Assembly: GCF_017654505.1 (NCBI RefSeq) | Contig: NC_054553.1 | Span: 12,737,049 to 12,801,048 of the forward strand | Length of the DNA: 64,000 bases | Source: Polyodon spathula | Lineage: Eukaryota > Chordata > Actinopteri > Acipenseriformes > Polyodontidae | Reading direction: 5' to 3' | Shown here: positions 44,080 through 55,980 of the stretch, in pieces | Layout: each line of letters begins with the position of its first letter | Numbering within the stretch: the first letter of the stretch is position 1 | Translations under genes and position numbers: made by a program | Notes under the pieces: generated by a model | What the model was told of the DNA's origin: nothing | The model's input: only the letters and a program-made list of their open reading frames with translations | Database searches by the model: none

Positions 44080-47000
44080 GAAAAATGTCATTTTTTTTCC
44101 CGCAAGCGCGCAAAGCAGGTCTAACGAACATATTTTTACTTTTTTTACTGCGCAACTGCCAGACCACTAGGGCAACTGGGATATCACAATCAACACTGTA
44201 GTACAGATTCAGGATTAATTTGGCATTTCAATGTCATTCGAGGAGACAATGCTTGGCTGGTTTAATGTCCATTCTTCCCACTGATCTGAGCCCCATATGA
44301 ATATTCCAAAGTTTACGTAAGAGTGCAGTTATTGATTTGGCAAATATACCTTATGAAATACATTGAATGCCCCTTAATTATAAATACGATAGTAAGTGTG
44401 TGTTTAGAATCTTAATAGTCAGTACTAGTAATTGATTTAAATTGGTGTGAAGTGATGGGAATGGTGTTCAAAATTGGTATAGGTACTGTAGGACTGCAGA
44501 ACAGGTTAACGGATTTAAAGGTTTTAAAAAACAGTGCAACTCGTTATCCTTACTGTTTTTCTAATTTGCTTCAATAGGCATAGCATGTTTTAAATTATAA
44601 GCTAGTTCTATGTTACACTTCATTTATTTGGCCACCTCATGATGGAAAAAAAAACAATGTCAAATATATATGTAACATCCTTGAGTGGTTTCGAGGTCTG
44701 TTTTGTGCTATAAATTATTGTAAAGAACAAGTTTTCAAAAAGACGCAGGAGAATGAGTCTGGTTTACAGTTTTTATTTGTGTCTGTCAGTCCAACTAATT
44801 TTCAAACTCAACACTAGTAATAGAGTAATAAAAAAATAAGGCAAATGTTAATGCATGCTTGGCACAGTGAGGTAGCCTAGTATGCCTTTCTTATCCCAAC
44901 CAGAGCCATGCCTCTGTACCTTTAAGAGCTCGTCACTAGAAATCAAGAATACTACAAGGTTCCTTTTACTGTTGACACTTAATTGTTTGCAGTACCCTGC
45001 CAAGAATGACTGCTGAAAATTAAGCAAGTGACTGCTTTCAAGAATGTAATGCACTCATCTACTGTGCCCGAATTGTATCAGAATGGTTTGAGGCGCATGA
45101 CAGAGACTTCAGGCATCCTCCATGGCCAATACAATGCACGAATCTCAAAAGGTTTGGAAATAATTTTTGTCATCATACTTCTCCCACCACCTCTCTGCAC
45201 CAATTGCATACAAATATTATAATGACTGAATGGCTTAACATCCTTTGACTCCTTCCAGCCCCTTGTGGAGTCTATAATCAGGACAAACTGTGGCCCAACC
45301 TGAAATTAGGTATAGATCATAATAAACTGGTCAGGCAGTGTGTCTCGGGAACCACTTGCCCTGTTGTGATATATTGATATGTAGATATGTTACATAACAT
45401 TTTTATATATAGTGTGAACTCCATTGTGACATAAGGAATGTGTCTTTGATATGTTAGGCTTGTATGTTGCATGTTGCATGTTGGCACAATACTCATAGTT
45501 TTCTGTCTCTGTTGGACATACTTCTTTGGTCCACAGGGCTTGTGTTGCCAAAAGTTTAGCATCACCCTATAGAATTAACTAACTTTACTTCATAAAGTAA
45601 AATGAAACCTACTGAATAATGTTCTGTGAAGATATGGAATAACATGCTGCTTTGTAGTTTTCCATATACTTAATGAAAAACTGACAGAAATGGAAAAATG
45701 TCACATTTTGAACGTGAAATACTGCTATTATGGCTTCCAGTAGAATTCTGTGATATCATTTTGTAGTTTCTTTGATTACACAATGTTAAATAAAAGAACT
45801 AAATTATGTTCATAGAGTTTGTTTTTATTTTTATTATGTCTCAATCCTAAAATTCTAGGTGATGTGAAGCTGTTGTTCAGAGCTGTAAAATGAAAGCGTG
45901 CGCAGCCTCTCCCTCAAAGGGTGTTTTTCATTCACTCAGTCCCAGCGACTCTGCCTCCTGTAATGCGACGGCTCCTTCCTAATCTTTTCAATTTCCCAGT
46001 GGGCCGAGTGGAATTCGGGGGTCAGTGTACAAACTTCCAGAGCTTCCTGAGCTTCTCCATTCCATTATTTCAATACAATTAAGTCTAATTTGTTTTTATA
46101 AATGAAACCTTCGGAAATTAAGCAGCCAGGCTCAAAGGTCAGCCCTGTCTAGCACACTCAAATGTTTGCCTCACACTTAGAGAAACAAAGCTCCTGGTAG
46201 ACATTGTTTTACTGCCAACAAGAGAGGGGAGGGGCCATGGAAACTGCTATCAAATGCCAAGTAGCAGCTGATCTGTAAGGTTTGGAGGGCGCTTGGAGGG
46301 CTGGGTATGCTTTTTGAAGTCTGTGCTCTTCACTGATTGCTCTTTGTTTTTATTTTCCAGGATTTATTTAGATAACCATTGTTTTATACAGTATGTACTA
46401 TTTTTAGTAGTTGTCCTGCATGTGCTACCATACCCCTAATCTGTTAAATCTGTTTATTAGACTGGGTTAAACTGTTTCATGTTAAGACTACATTTTACAA
46501 AAAGCAAGTATTATTTCTGTTTTACTTCTGTATTAATTTCACATTTAAAAACACATTTATTTTCATATTTCTGTATAATGCCACAATATACTACATACAT
46601 GTTCATTACACTCCATATAAACAGATTCTGGTATTTTATGCATGAACTTGTGCTTAAGAAAGTTCTTAGCTAGTTTCATCACAATTGAACAGATGCTTCA
46701 GTAGATACATGTTAAAATGCCAGCCGCACAGAAATATACCCCAAGATTATGACACTCAGTAATGGGTGCTAAAAGAAGTTCCTTATCAAGTTTTGTGACA
46801 AACGGACAAGTGGTTTTGTAGATGTTAGCAAACAATACAGTACCATCAGTCAATCAGCTTCCAGCTCCAGCTTCTATCAGATGGTAGATTCCTGCTGCTA
46901 TGTCACAGCATCAACTATGAATCAAATTTAAAATCAATCTCAACAAGTGCCAGCTTTTTCATTTTGATTTGCTGTAATGAAAGCTCAGTTCACAACTATT

Positions 47001-47500
47001 GGACAGCAAATACCAAACAAGACACGACTGGTCCAGATTTATTTTATTATCCACCAAAACCAGCTAATCAACACTTTGCACCAACGACCAGTCCTGTAAT
47101 TGCAACTGCTGAAGCAACCAATCACAGCCTGTCTGCTTGACTGGTGCTTAGCATCTTTCAACAACAACGAACCAAGACACGGTCATTATCTCTGACAATT
47201 AAAAAGTTATTTGTTTTTTTTTCTCTCTTTATGTATGCCATCTTTTTTGAACATTTTCAGGGACTATTTTCCTACAACTTTTCACGGCGGAAGTGTGCCT
47301 GACGAATCATTACAAGTTCAAGGTAAATCTAGGTTTTTAAAGAAAATAAAGAGAAAGATTATTCTCTAATAGCGATAGTGCCCTCTCGATGAAGGCTATA
47401 CCGCACAGTAGTGCTCTCTCCTTTGGCTGGCGGGTGGACTACTCCAGCAGAGCCTTCATCGACAGGCACGCCATATGTCCATCACAGTTCTCTAAGCTAA
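44080..47500. other. No gene supported; possible conserved noncoding DNA
   Basis: Open frames are below 85 codons. The stretch 45860-46200 is repeat-free, of balanced composition and rich in homeobox-type attaa/ttaat words, so it may be a noncoding regulatory element. The stretch 45545-45800 (starting aagtttagcatcaccctata) resembles a dispersed repeat. Both are impressions only. Confidence 0.35.
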
Positions 47501-47501
47501 C

Positions 47502-47572
47502 GTCTTCTTCTTCTTCTTCTTCTTCTTCTTCTTCTTCTTCTTCTTCTTCTTCTTCTTCTTCTTCTTCTTCTT
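47502..47572. repeat. (TTC)n microsatellite
   Basis: About 23 TTC units; the polyserine run in the open frame 47389-47601 derives from it. Confidence 0.95.
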
Positions 47573-47639
47573 TATTACATTTCCTTTTTATATCATCCTG
47601 ACTATCTTATATCTTCTGACTTTTTAAATCACCCCCCAC

Positions 47640-47905
47640 CAGATTGTAACCATTAATCTGGTTCCCTGCAACACTGCCCCAAGTGGGTGTAAGAAATACT
47701 TGTTCTATGATGTATTTCTTACATCCAGCAGTGTTGCAGGGGAACAGCTAATGGTTACACTCTGGTATATAAGCTGTACTTAGAGATAATACATGTTTGA
47801 AAGCTTGTTAAAAAGTCACCATGATGTTATTATTGAAACAGAAAAGGATTTACAAAGCAATACTAAATAATAATAATAATAAATTAGTTAAGATAACTGT
47901 TATAG
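47640..47905. repeat. Palindromic MITE-like repeat, copy 2
   Basis: Arms 47644-47699 and 47706-47762 are inverted copies at about 85 percent by eye (attgtaaccattaatctgg against cagctaatggttacac; gggtgtaagaaatac against gtatttcttacatcc), with a loop of only about six bases. The right-hand tail, including taaaaagtcacc and tagttaagataactg, matches 29915-30000. Confidence 0.75.
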
Positions 47906-48289
47906 ACTCGTACCATGTTTTGCCCAGTGGTGCCAAAGTCCCAGTCCACTTTGAAGCCGAAATGTTACTCTGGTGCTAAACTGAAAGCTTCACGCATTTG
48001 AGGTGAATCAGCTCTGCTGCAGGAGTTTAGTGTTCAAGTTTCATTTTAGCATTGCTCTTTAACTCTGCCCAATAAAAAAAAGCATAGCAATCCCTCCTTG
48101 AAAATGACAGCCCTTAACCTTTGAGTAACAGAAGAGAGAGTCAGAGAGGATCGGCCCTCGTGATCTACTTGTGTTTACAGATATATTGGGGAGCTTGTAA
48201 TTGTTTAATATTCCATTGTGTGTGTTCTGTATATTTCTGCTTTTGCTTAGATCACTTTTTAAATTGTTGGTTGAAACAGCCATACCGAT

Positions 48290-48600
48290 GACCAGTTAGG
48301 ATTATACAAAATATTGAAAAATGAAAGACTAACATATATTAAGTTTAGTTCACTAAAATGCAATAGCTGACTAAATAATGTGTCTTTTTTAAATTGAAAA
48401 TAAGAAAATAGACACAGCTTCAGTGTGTGTGCTCATGTTTAAACACAAGAGCAGTTTATTTGCATTTTGACCTTGCTTCTACAAAGACTGTCGATTGCCC
48501 TTGTAGTCTTTTGAGAGCCATGTCTAAATCAAAAGCGCCGTACTGGGGAGCGCAGTGAGCTATACATTACTCAAGAGCCATCCGATGGACAGGCCTGCCC
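48290..48600 (-). repeat. SINE-like repeat, minus strand
   Basis: Shares with 25360-25800 the order agtttagttcactaaaa, tagctgactaaataa, then a gactgtcgattgccctt block close to gactatcaattgcccta, and gagagccatgtct. The tRNA-like head is poor in this copy. Confidence 0.55.
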
Positions 48601-48609
48601 TTATCAAAG

Positions 48610-48775
48610 TGTCCCATGGTACAAGCATAGCAAAATGTAGTAAAGCAGAGTGAAAGCATAGTAACACATAGGTTAGCATTGTAAAGACTAGCAATGTATG
48701 GTAAAGAATATTAATAAACATGGCAAACCAGGGTAAACTATGGTAAATCAAACCATGCAAAAAACTGCAAAAATA
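48610..48775. repeat. Dispersed repeat built on a catggtaaagc motif, copy 2
   Basis: Shares the ending acatggcaaacca...gtaaactatggtaaatc with 9760-9792 and has the same internally repeated body. Confidence 0.6.
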
Positions 48776-48784
48776 ACCATGCAC

Positions 48785-49275
48785 ATTTAATTATGATGGC
48801 TTAATTCATTATTCATCATTCAAACTTACAATCCCAAAAAACAATTACAGGATTATAAATTATTTATAATAGCAATAATGTTATGTTCCACGGTGGTAAA
48901 ATACTTAAACAAAAATGCTAATATTCTAATAGAATGATTTAAAATGTTTAATATAGTACAACTTAGCAGACAAAAATCTAAAGGAAGCTCTATTTGTACT
49001 GACTCTTAAACTTGCACTCCTAGGTCATTTCAAAGTCTAAGCATGTCAGTCATTAAGGAAATTGGGCGGTTGGTTAATGAGAGGAAAGGAGTTGAAGGGG
49101 TGTAAGAATTCACTCTCCTGGAAGTGCAAGAATAACAGCCTACCTGAAAGCAAGGCATGCAAACTGAGATATTTCTTTAACCTAGTATAGTATCTGATAT
49201 AATTTTATAAACGAATATACATGTTTGCTTCAGGTGGAATAATTGGCGAATGAACCATTCTTAGAAAATAATGAA
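48785..49275. other. No gene supported
   Basis: AT-rich DNA without open frames of note. Confidence 0.5.
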
Positions 49276-49665
49276 TATAGACTGCTGTGCAAAAGTCTTA
49301 GATATGTTGCATTTTTCTACTCTGATGCATACTCAAAGCCTCCACTAGTGTTTCCTACTATTATAACAACCTTGACTTGCATAAAGAAGGAAAAACATTG
49401 AGTGAATAGCATCACTTGATTTTCAAGGTGTGGTATCCGAAGCATAATCAACAAGTACAGGGAAACATCATCTGTAATTGACAAACCCAGGACCGGAAGA
49501 CCCAAAAAGCTTTCTAACAAGAATGAGCAATACTTGGAGATAATATCCTTAAGGTTAAGACAAGGTTGTTATAATAGTAGAAAACACTAGTGAAGGCTTT
49601 GTGTACATTGTCAATGCATCAGAGTAGAAAGATTCTACATATCTAAGACTTGCATAGCAGTGTAT
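49276..49665 (+). mobile_element. Tc1-derived MITE with transposase HTH remnant
   Basis: Left end actgctgtgcaaaagtctta and right end, inverted, actgctatgcaagtctta, bordered by TA-rich sites. The inverted repeats extend to about 110 bp: actctgatgcat, ccactagtgttt, and ctactattataacaacctt all recur inverted on the right (49545-49630). Between them a frame on the plus strand at about 49429-49540 reads CGIRSIINKYRETSSV, KPRTGRPKKLS, which is the HTH and GRP linker of a Tc1 transposase. The catalytic domain is gone. Confidence 0.8.
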
Positions 49666-49669
49666 ATAT

Positions 49670-51715
49670 CTTTTTTTTTTCTTTCTACTTTGATCGAGTT
49701 TTGGGTTATGTGCCCTGCATATCACACCTACATTTTTACATTTATTTAGATAAGTGCTTAATCAGTTTTGAAATCGATTGGTCGGGACATAGCACAAGCT
49801 ATTGAGAGTATTGGAATCTGGTGTATATGGAGGGAACTGTTCCCCTGTCCCCCTGTCAAACTTACATCTTTACACGTGCCTGCAGTGAATTAGGTCACGT
49901 GGTCTGCTTTGTCATGATACTGATTGCTCTAGGTTTGCATTTACAGTAGTGGAGGGGAATATGAATGCTACTCATACACTTGTCCGAACTTCTTTACAAT
50001 GTGGATGCTGAAGAGAGACTGGCATTTACTCTAGTAGAATTTTCTATTCCTTACAAGAAATAGAACGGAACCTTTTCCTGAAAAAGCAATTTTTGAAAAC
50101 CAGAGAAAGAAGCAGCTTTCAACAACTCACAAGAGTTAAATGTGTCTGCGTTGCCTTTATCTGGTTCGGTAACTTTATTGGTTGTGCTTTCTGAAATAAA
50201 TAAAAAAGCATAAATGGTGATTTGGAGTAATAGGTTTGAGAATAGTGCATTTTTGACATCACTGTTGTATCAGAAGTGCTTACAAATAAACGTGTAACAA
50301 ATGATATTGTAAGAAAGAAAAAAAAGAAAGTGTTTTATGCATTTATATTGGTTAAACCTACTGTTGTCAATGTTTGTTGAAGGCTGATCCCTTTTGGTTC
50401 TGTATTTTAAGCTCAATATTCTCACTAGATTACAACTTTCATTTTTTCTAACAACATATTTATGAGGAGAGCTCTCTGCATTACCATTAAAAAGGTGTAT
50501 TGTGTATTCTGATTGGACAAGTCATGTATTGTGTACTCATTTGCAGAGTAGCGATCAGCACAATATAACTGGCTCTATCTTCCAGGGCTGAAGCTCCCTG
50601 TCTTTGTGCTGCAGCCGTCTGCTCGCTCTGACCCTGTGAAGTACTATATACAGCACATTGTTTACTCCCAGCAGCTGTGGCTGAAAGTTTTTAGCTGATG
50701 TCACCGGTACTATTCAGCAGTCAGGCTGTGTCTTAAAGGACTGCTAGCCATGGCTTTAAACTTCATTGTATTAGCAATAGTTACATTATCAGCAGGCTCT
50801 TGTGTTTGTTTGTTTTTTAGGGTCCTCTTTCAAAAGATGGGGACCTTATGCACTCAGCATGTCTGTCCATCTGTCTGTCTTTCTGTCACGCTCTACACAG
50901 CGAACACAATAACTGCCTTTATTTTGCGCTAGTCTTCACCAAACTGTTATCATTCACTCCTAGCCTCCTATAAAAGTTTTGGATTGCATATAATCCAACA
51001 AACACATTTTTATACAAATATTTTTGTTAAGATTAATATGTAATTATTATACCAGGATGGAGTACTTTATCAAAAATGTTATATTTTAAATATTTCTAAA
51101 TTAACAAGCTGAAGAACCGCAGCACAATAAAAGAGACCAGCATGGTTTTAATAAAACTAACAAGCTGGAAAGAAAATTGACTTCTTTGAAAAGTTTAGGC
51201 TTAATTCAACAAATCTCATAGGGAACATCGTTCTGTAATGTACTTCTCTGGCTTGAGAGGGAAAGAAAGAAGTCCTGTATGTAGTGACAGAGCCCTTGTC
51301 CAATGCTGCACCTGCTTATTAGAGCACATGCCTTTGAGTCTGCAGTGAGACACTGTTTCTTTTTCAATTCTAGTAATTGAAAGAAACGCTTTGAATTTGT
51401 AGCTATCCATGGCAATATTACTATTGATTTAAAGGGGTCTATTTGAATGTTCCAAAGAGTTACTGATCTTAATAGTGACACCCAAAAATGTATAAACCTA
51501 ATTTCACTGTACTTTTATTTTACGCTGCAACATTAATAAGTGGGTCTATAAATCAGGTACCTATCTATGCACCTTTCTGTGTATCTATATCTATATAGCT
51601 ATCAGGCGATAGCAGGAGTAGACACGGGTAGACACGGTTTTTGTTTACAGAAACAGGTTTCCTTGTTTATTAGTTGTAGAATATTAATTGACAAGTCTTG
51701 CCTCAGGTCAGCAAA
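49670..51715. other. No gene supported
   Basis: Open frames below 95 codons. Near 50840-50900 is a ctgtctgtctttctgtc-type stretch like those of the GTCTGT-rich repeat family. Confidence 0.45.
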
Positions 51716-51719
51716 ACCT

Positions 51720-52010
51720 TGCATTTTGCTCTCTTTCTCTCACTCTAAACTGCTCCCTCTCTCTGCTGTCGCTCTCTCTCTCTTTCTCTCTCTCAAGTGC
51801 ACACTTAGTCCTCTCTCCCGCTACTCTCTCTTTACTTGCTATCTTGCTCTTCCCCTTTCCGGCATTGCTCTCTCTCTCCCTTTTCTGCTCTCTCCCTCTG
51901 TCCTCTACCTTTCTCTCTTTCCTATATCTGTGCTCTCCCTCTGTCATCTCTCTCTTTCTCTTACACACTATTTCTGTCATCTCTCTCACTCTCCTTCACT
52001 CTCTGCAGGA
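51720..52010. repeat. Degenerate pyrimidine tract (CT-rich)
   Basis: About 290 bp are almost wholly C and T on the plus strand (ctctctctctctttctctct and variants, with tgctctc interruptions about every 20-40 bases). Overlapping frames of 120-152 codons across it are Ser/Leu-rich and are not genes. Confidence 0.85.
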
Positions 52011-52014
52011 GTTC

Positions 52015-54935
52015 CTTTGTCTTAGAGAAATGTGTGTCATGCTGGTGTAATAGTTACCTTCTCAAAAGAGGAAAGACCACAGGCATTAAAAGTCAAACAG
52101 ATATGCAGCTTGAGGAGCCAAATGCATAATGTATGAATCAATGTGTGTATACCACATCATTCTGTAAATCTACACACAGAGAATAGGAAGACCCTGCAGG
52201 ATGTGTATCTGTGAACAGCGAGACCTGTCCTCTGTTCAAGGCCATGGAAAAGCACATGCCATCTTTTCCATGCAATTTCCCAGGGATACTGTACAGTCTG
52301 AGAAAGTAGACACCCTGAAAGATATACAGTACGTGTCTCATAGAGCAAACCACATTAACATAGGAAGGCTGTATTGGCCATATGAACGAACTGAATACAA
52401 GCAAAGTGGGAAGAAGTGAAATCCCACAGATGACCATAGGGGGCACCACCAACACATAGAGAAATGATTTCAAAGCAACAACTTACAAAGGACTATGATT
52501 CTCAATTCTCAACATTCCTTCATTGTGGTCGAAGTACCACTGGACTAGCACAGTGTTCAAGGATCAGCACAGAGCCCACCAGCGGAATATCAGATCCTCC
52601 TATACCAGGACTGTGTCACTGCAGTCTGCAGTGCAGTTCCACTCCAGATTTAATAGGTGTAATTAAATGGTTAAGTGCTTGAGGACCTGGTAAGGGGATT
52701 AATAGTTCAACTGAATAATTAAGACGATTGTTGGAACAAAGACCTGGCTTGGGTTTACCAAGGCTGCCCATCTCATGTTTTATACCATCCTGGGCATGTG
52801 ATGTGTTGGTAGCACCCCCTGTGGCCATGTGTGCCAAACCAATATATACCTGGTGGTACTAATGGATCAATAATTATAATTTTTTTAACATCATGGCTAC
52901 AGAGGTGTACCTCCCATTAAAACACTGAAGAAAATGTATTAAATAAATTGAAACACTGGAAAAACTCAAATGATTTGAGCTCATGATTTGAACTCACTGG
53001 ACATTATCCCCTCCAGTGAAAGTGTATAGCAACTAGCTAGTAAAGGGTTGCCATCATTTTTTTTTAGGACAAGGACAAAAACAAAACTCATTTTGCCATT
53101 GAACACATTGAGAAAAGCTCCCCATTTGTCTAAATTAGAGCTTTCTTTTTTTTTTTTTTTTTTTACTATGTCTAAATATTCTACCAGTTATGGATGAGAT
53201 AAAACTTGCAGAAGCAGTCAAATTAGCTTTCTGTGTTGTTTTATTGCTTTTCAGTAGTTTTTTGCCCCTTGTTAAAAAATTGCAAACAGAATGAAATTTG
53301 TGCAAATTTGGAGCAGTTTAACCTATATCAGATGGGATTTACATTTTGCCTATATAATATAGCCTTTATTTAAACAGATGCACTGCACTAATTTGTTTGT
53401 TTTATATGAAGGTACAATTATGGACTATTATAAATGAGCATTTCCATAGGTTTTGTAAAGCCAGGTAAACATTGCAAGTATGTACAAGCAATACAATGAA
53501 ACATTGTATTAGCAGGCTGCAGCAAGAAGGTAAGTGCATTTAAGGACATAAATACCATCTACACGTTCTTAATGTGCCATTTATGACCTGTTTTATACTC
53601 TTAATGCCATATTGCTGTATTAGCTAAGATTATTATTTGCCAGGCTTACCAATGTCCTTTATCAACTGGAAATACTAAGTGAGAGGGTTTGAAAAATGAC
53701 CCCAAGGTGTGTGCAGCTGTAATTTCTGTCCCCTCTGAAATAGATTTTTGAATAGAGATTTTCCATCACAGCTGCCACGGTTGCAACAGGGTCAGGTATT
53801 ACAGTTGCACAACCCTAGTGGTCGTTATATTAGTTAATAAGCCTTGTAAACACTGATCTAAGCAGAAACAACAAGAGAGCATGACCGAGAACACAAATAT
53901 AACAAAAGAACAGGTCAGTGGTATGAAGCATTTCTCTGCATCTATGAGAGAGAAAACTGTTTGAGGAGAAGCATAACTATTGCAGTCCTAACCAGCCTGA
54001 GCCCCTGAGACCTGAACCACGTCACTGCTGACTTCACCCGCTTCAAGAGCCGGGGGAGTTTGCCATTAACAAGCTGATCAGCATTTTTCTTTCCGTTAGG
54101 AAAACATTTGTGATGCTAACTACACTACAGTAAGACAAGGCTTTGATGCCGTGCATTGCAGCCGGTCGTTCATTAATATAACAATAAACACGCTGAGTAA
54201 AAACAATTTGAGAAAAGTACTTGGTTAAGGCCCTCCAAAGCCTACTCATGTTGTTGTAGCTCAAAGCAGATGGTATATCTGTTTGGTTTACCATTTGGAG
54301 CTGGAAGCAGAGTTAATGCAGACTGGGTGCAGCCCTTTCTACCCGACTCAAATCTCAGCATGTCAGCATCCTCGAAACAGGGGTTATTACATTTCCATCT
54401 GCAACTGGGATTGACTTCAGACTTTCCATCAGCAGTAGATCGAGATCAAATCCATTTCAAATTGGACTGCCAGTCCCAGTCAGGATTGTGGACAGGGAGA
54501 AGTCTATCTCTCCACCTCGCATTCATGGTGTAAATTACCTCACCAGCACCCAATGTGAATGATGCGAGAAGCAGGTTTTAAACTTTTGATTGAAAAAAAT
54601 ATCTAGGCAGAACATAAGGGATGGGACTATAAAAGGCAAATGTTGGAGGTTGGTGAATTACTTTATGAATACCATTTAAACAAAGCAGGTTATCTCTTAT
54701 AGATTGTAGAATGCAGAAGGAAACGGCAGCAGGCTGCCCCAGTCTGATACTGTAACAAGATGAGATTGCAAGCAGTAACCTATATGGTTGAAATCCAGTT
54801 TTGTTGTATGTATCGTTGTATTTGTCAAATTATTTGTAAATGAAAATACATGTCTGGCATGCCTTTGTAACTGCCAGTGATGTTGTTACAGATTCTGACC
54901 CACCAGTGATCAGTGATGAGGTTTTAGGCTATGTA
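52015..54935. other. No gene supported; one probable repeat fragment
   Basis: At 52615-52760, tgcagttccactccag, attaatagttcaactgaata, and ggaacaaagacctgg look like a common fish interspersed repeat that I know only by phrase. A run of 20 T lies near 53145. Other frames are short. The minus-strand frame 52138-52473 has no domain. Confidence 0.4.
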
Positions 54936-54939
54936 ACCC

Positions 54940-55030
54940 CTCCTGCAGAGGGGCTCAGCTCTTTTGCATAGTGATTAAGACGCTTGCTTGCCTTGTACGT
55001 GGTTAGCATGCTGCCTTATCCCAGTTATGT
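54940..55030 (+). repeat. SINE-like tRNA-like head
   Basis: gctcttttgcatagtgatta followed by agacgcttgcttgc matches the head of the copy at 25660-25725 (reverse complement). Lies just before a gypsy remnant, which may have truncated it. Confidence 0.5.
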
Positions 55031-55060
55031 TTGCATCCACATTAATCAGTGTAGTGGTAT

Positions 55061-55095
55061 GAGGCAAAGTACCCACCCCTTGATATATAGAACTG
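55061..55095 (+). repeat. Remnant of 5' LTR edge
   Basis: tgaggcaaagtacccacccc is nearly the same as the start of the LTR at 56569 (tgtggcaaagtgcccacccc). After about 35 bases the sequence passes straight into gag, so nearly all of the 5' LTR and the leader are deleted. Confidence 0.65.
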
Positions 55096-55108
55096 GATAT
55101 ATAGAACT

Positions 55109-55246
55109 GGAGGACCTCCTCGATGGTCTGGAGAACCTCCTTGATGGTCTGGAGAACCTCCTCGATGGTCTGGAGGACCTCCTCAGTGGTCTGGTGGACC
55201 TCCTCAGTGGTCTGGTGGACCTCCTCAGTGGTCTGGAGGACCAAGG
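55109..55246 (+). repeat. 21-bp tandem repeat in gag
   Basis: Units of the form gaggacctcctcgatggtctg are repeated about 6.5 times without frame loss. The minus-strand copy at about 40210-40250 has one to two units, so the block grew in this copy. Confidence 0.9.
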
Positions 55247-55689
55247 CTGGTGCCTTGCTTGTAGAGTATACGGGCACACGGTGGTTGTCTGCCCCTTCCA
55301 AGAAGAGGAGGAGGAACCAGCCCAAGGGAGGAAGGTGGGGAGAAGGAGCAGGAAGAGAAGGGGGAGAGGAAAGCTGCAACAGCAACTGCAGCAATAGGGG
55401 TGACGACTGGGAGGCCTTTTTAAAGAACCTCGCGGCAGAGTTGTGTCCTGGCTGTGGGGCATATGGGTACACGTTGGCATATGGGCACCCATGCAATACG
55501 AAGAGGAGGAACTAATGCCCAAGTGGGGGGAGCCTGAGCATCCAGCGCCCAGAAGGGGGAGACAGTACGGGCACAGCCCAGGAAAGGGAGGTCCACAGGT
55601 CCGGAACCCAGGTCTCCATGTCTGCTGTTCCAGCCTCAGCCAGTAGAGGGAGAATGCCTGCTAGTTCGTCTTCCACTGCCAGAGGGAGA

Positions 55690-55980
55690 GCAGCAGGAGC
55701 TGCCTATGCCTCCACCACCTCCACTGCCAGGAGCAGAGCAGCAGGAGCTGCCTCTGTCTCCACCACCAGCACTGGCAGGAATAGAGCAGCAGGAGCTGCC
55801 TCTGCCTCCACCACCTCCACCTCCAGGAGCAGAGCAACAGGAGCTGCCTATGCCTCCACCACCTCCACCGGCAGGAGCAGAGCAGCAGGAGTTGCCTCTG
55901 CCTCCACCACCTCCACCGGCAGGAGCAGAGCAGCAGGAGCTGCCTCTGCCTCCACCACCTCCACCACCAGAGGGAGAGTA
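55690..55980 (+). repeat. 48-bp tandem repeat in gag
   Basis: About six copies of a unit containing gcagcaggagctgcctctgc and ctccaccacctcca. The period of 48 bp gives a 16-residue repeat (core PPPPPP, GAEQQE). Reading in another frame gives an Ala/Ser/Thr/Arg repeat (RAAGAASASTTSTG), which is only a shadow. Confidence 0.88.

Noticed and set aside
47389..47601. Polyserine open frame
   Set aside because: Product of the (TTC)n tract.
51567..52129. Ser/Leu-rich frames of 97-152 codons
   Set aside because: They follow the pyrimidine tract; several frames are open at once.
55046..55522. Minus-strand frames of 158-173 codons
   Set aside because: Shadows of the gag region, whose plus strand carries the zinc knuckle.
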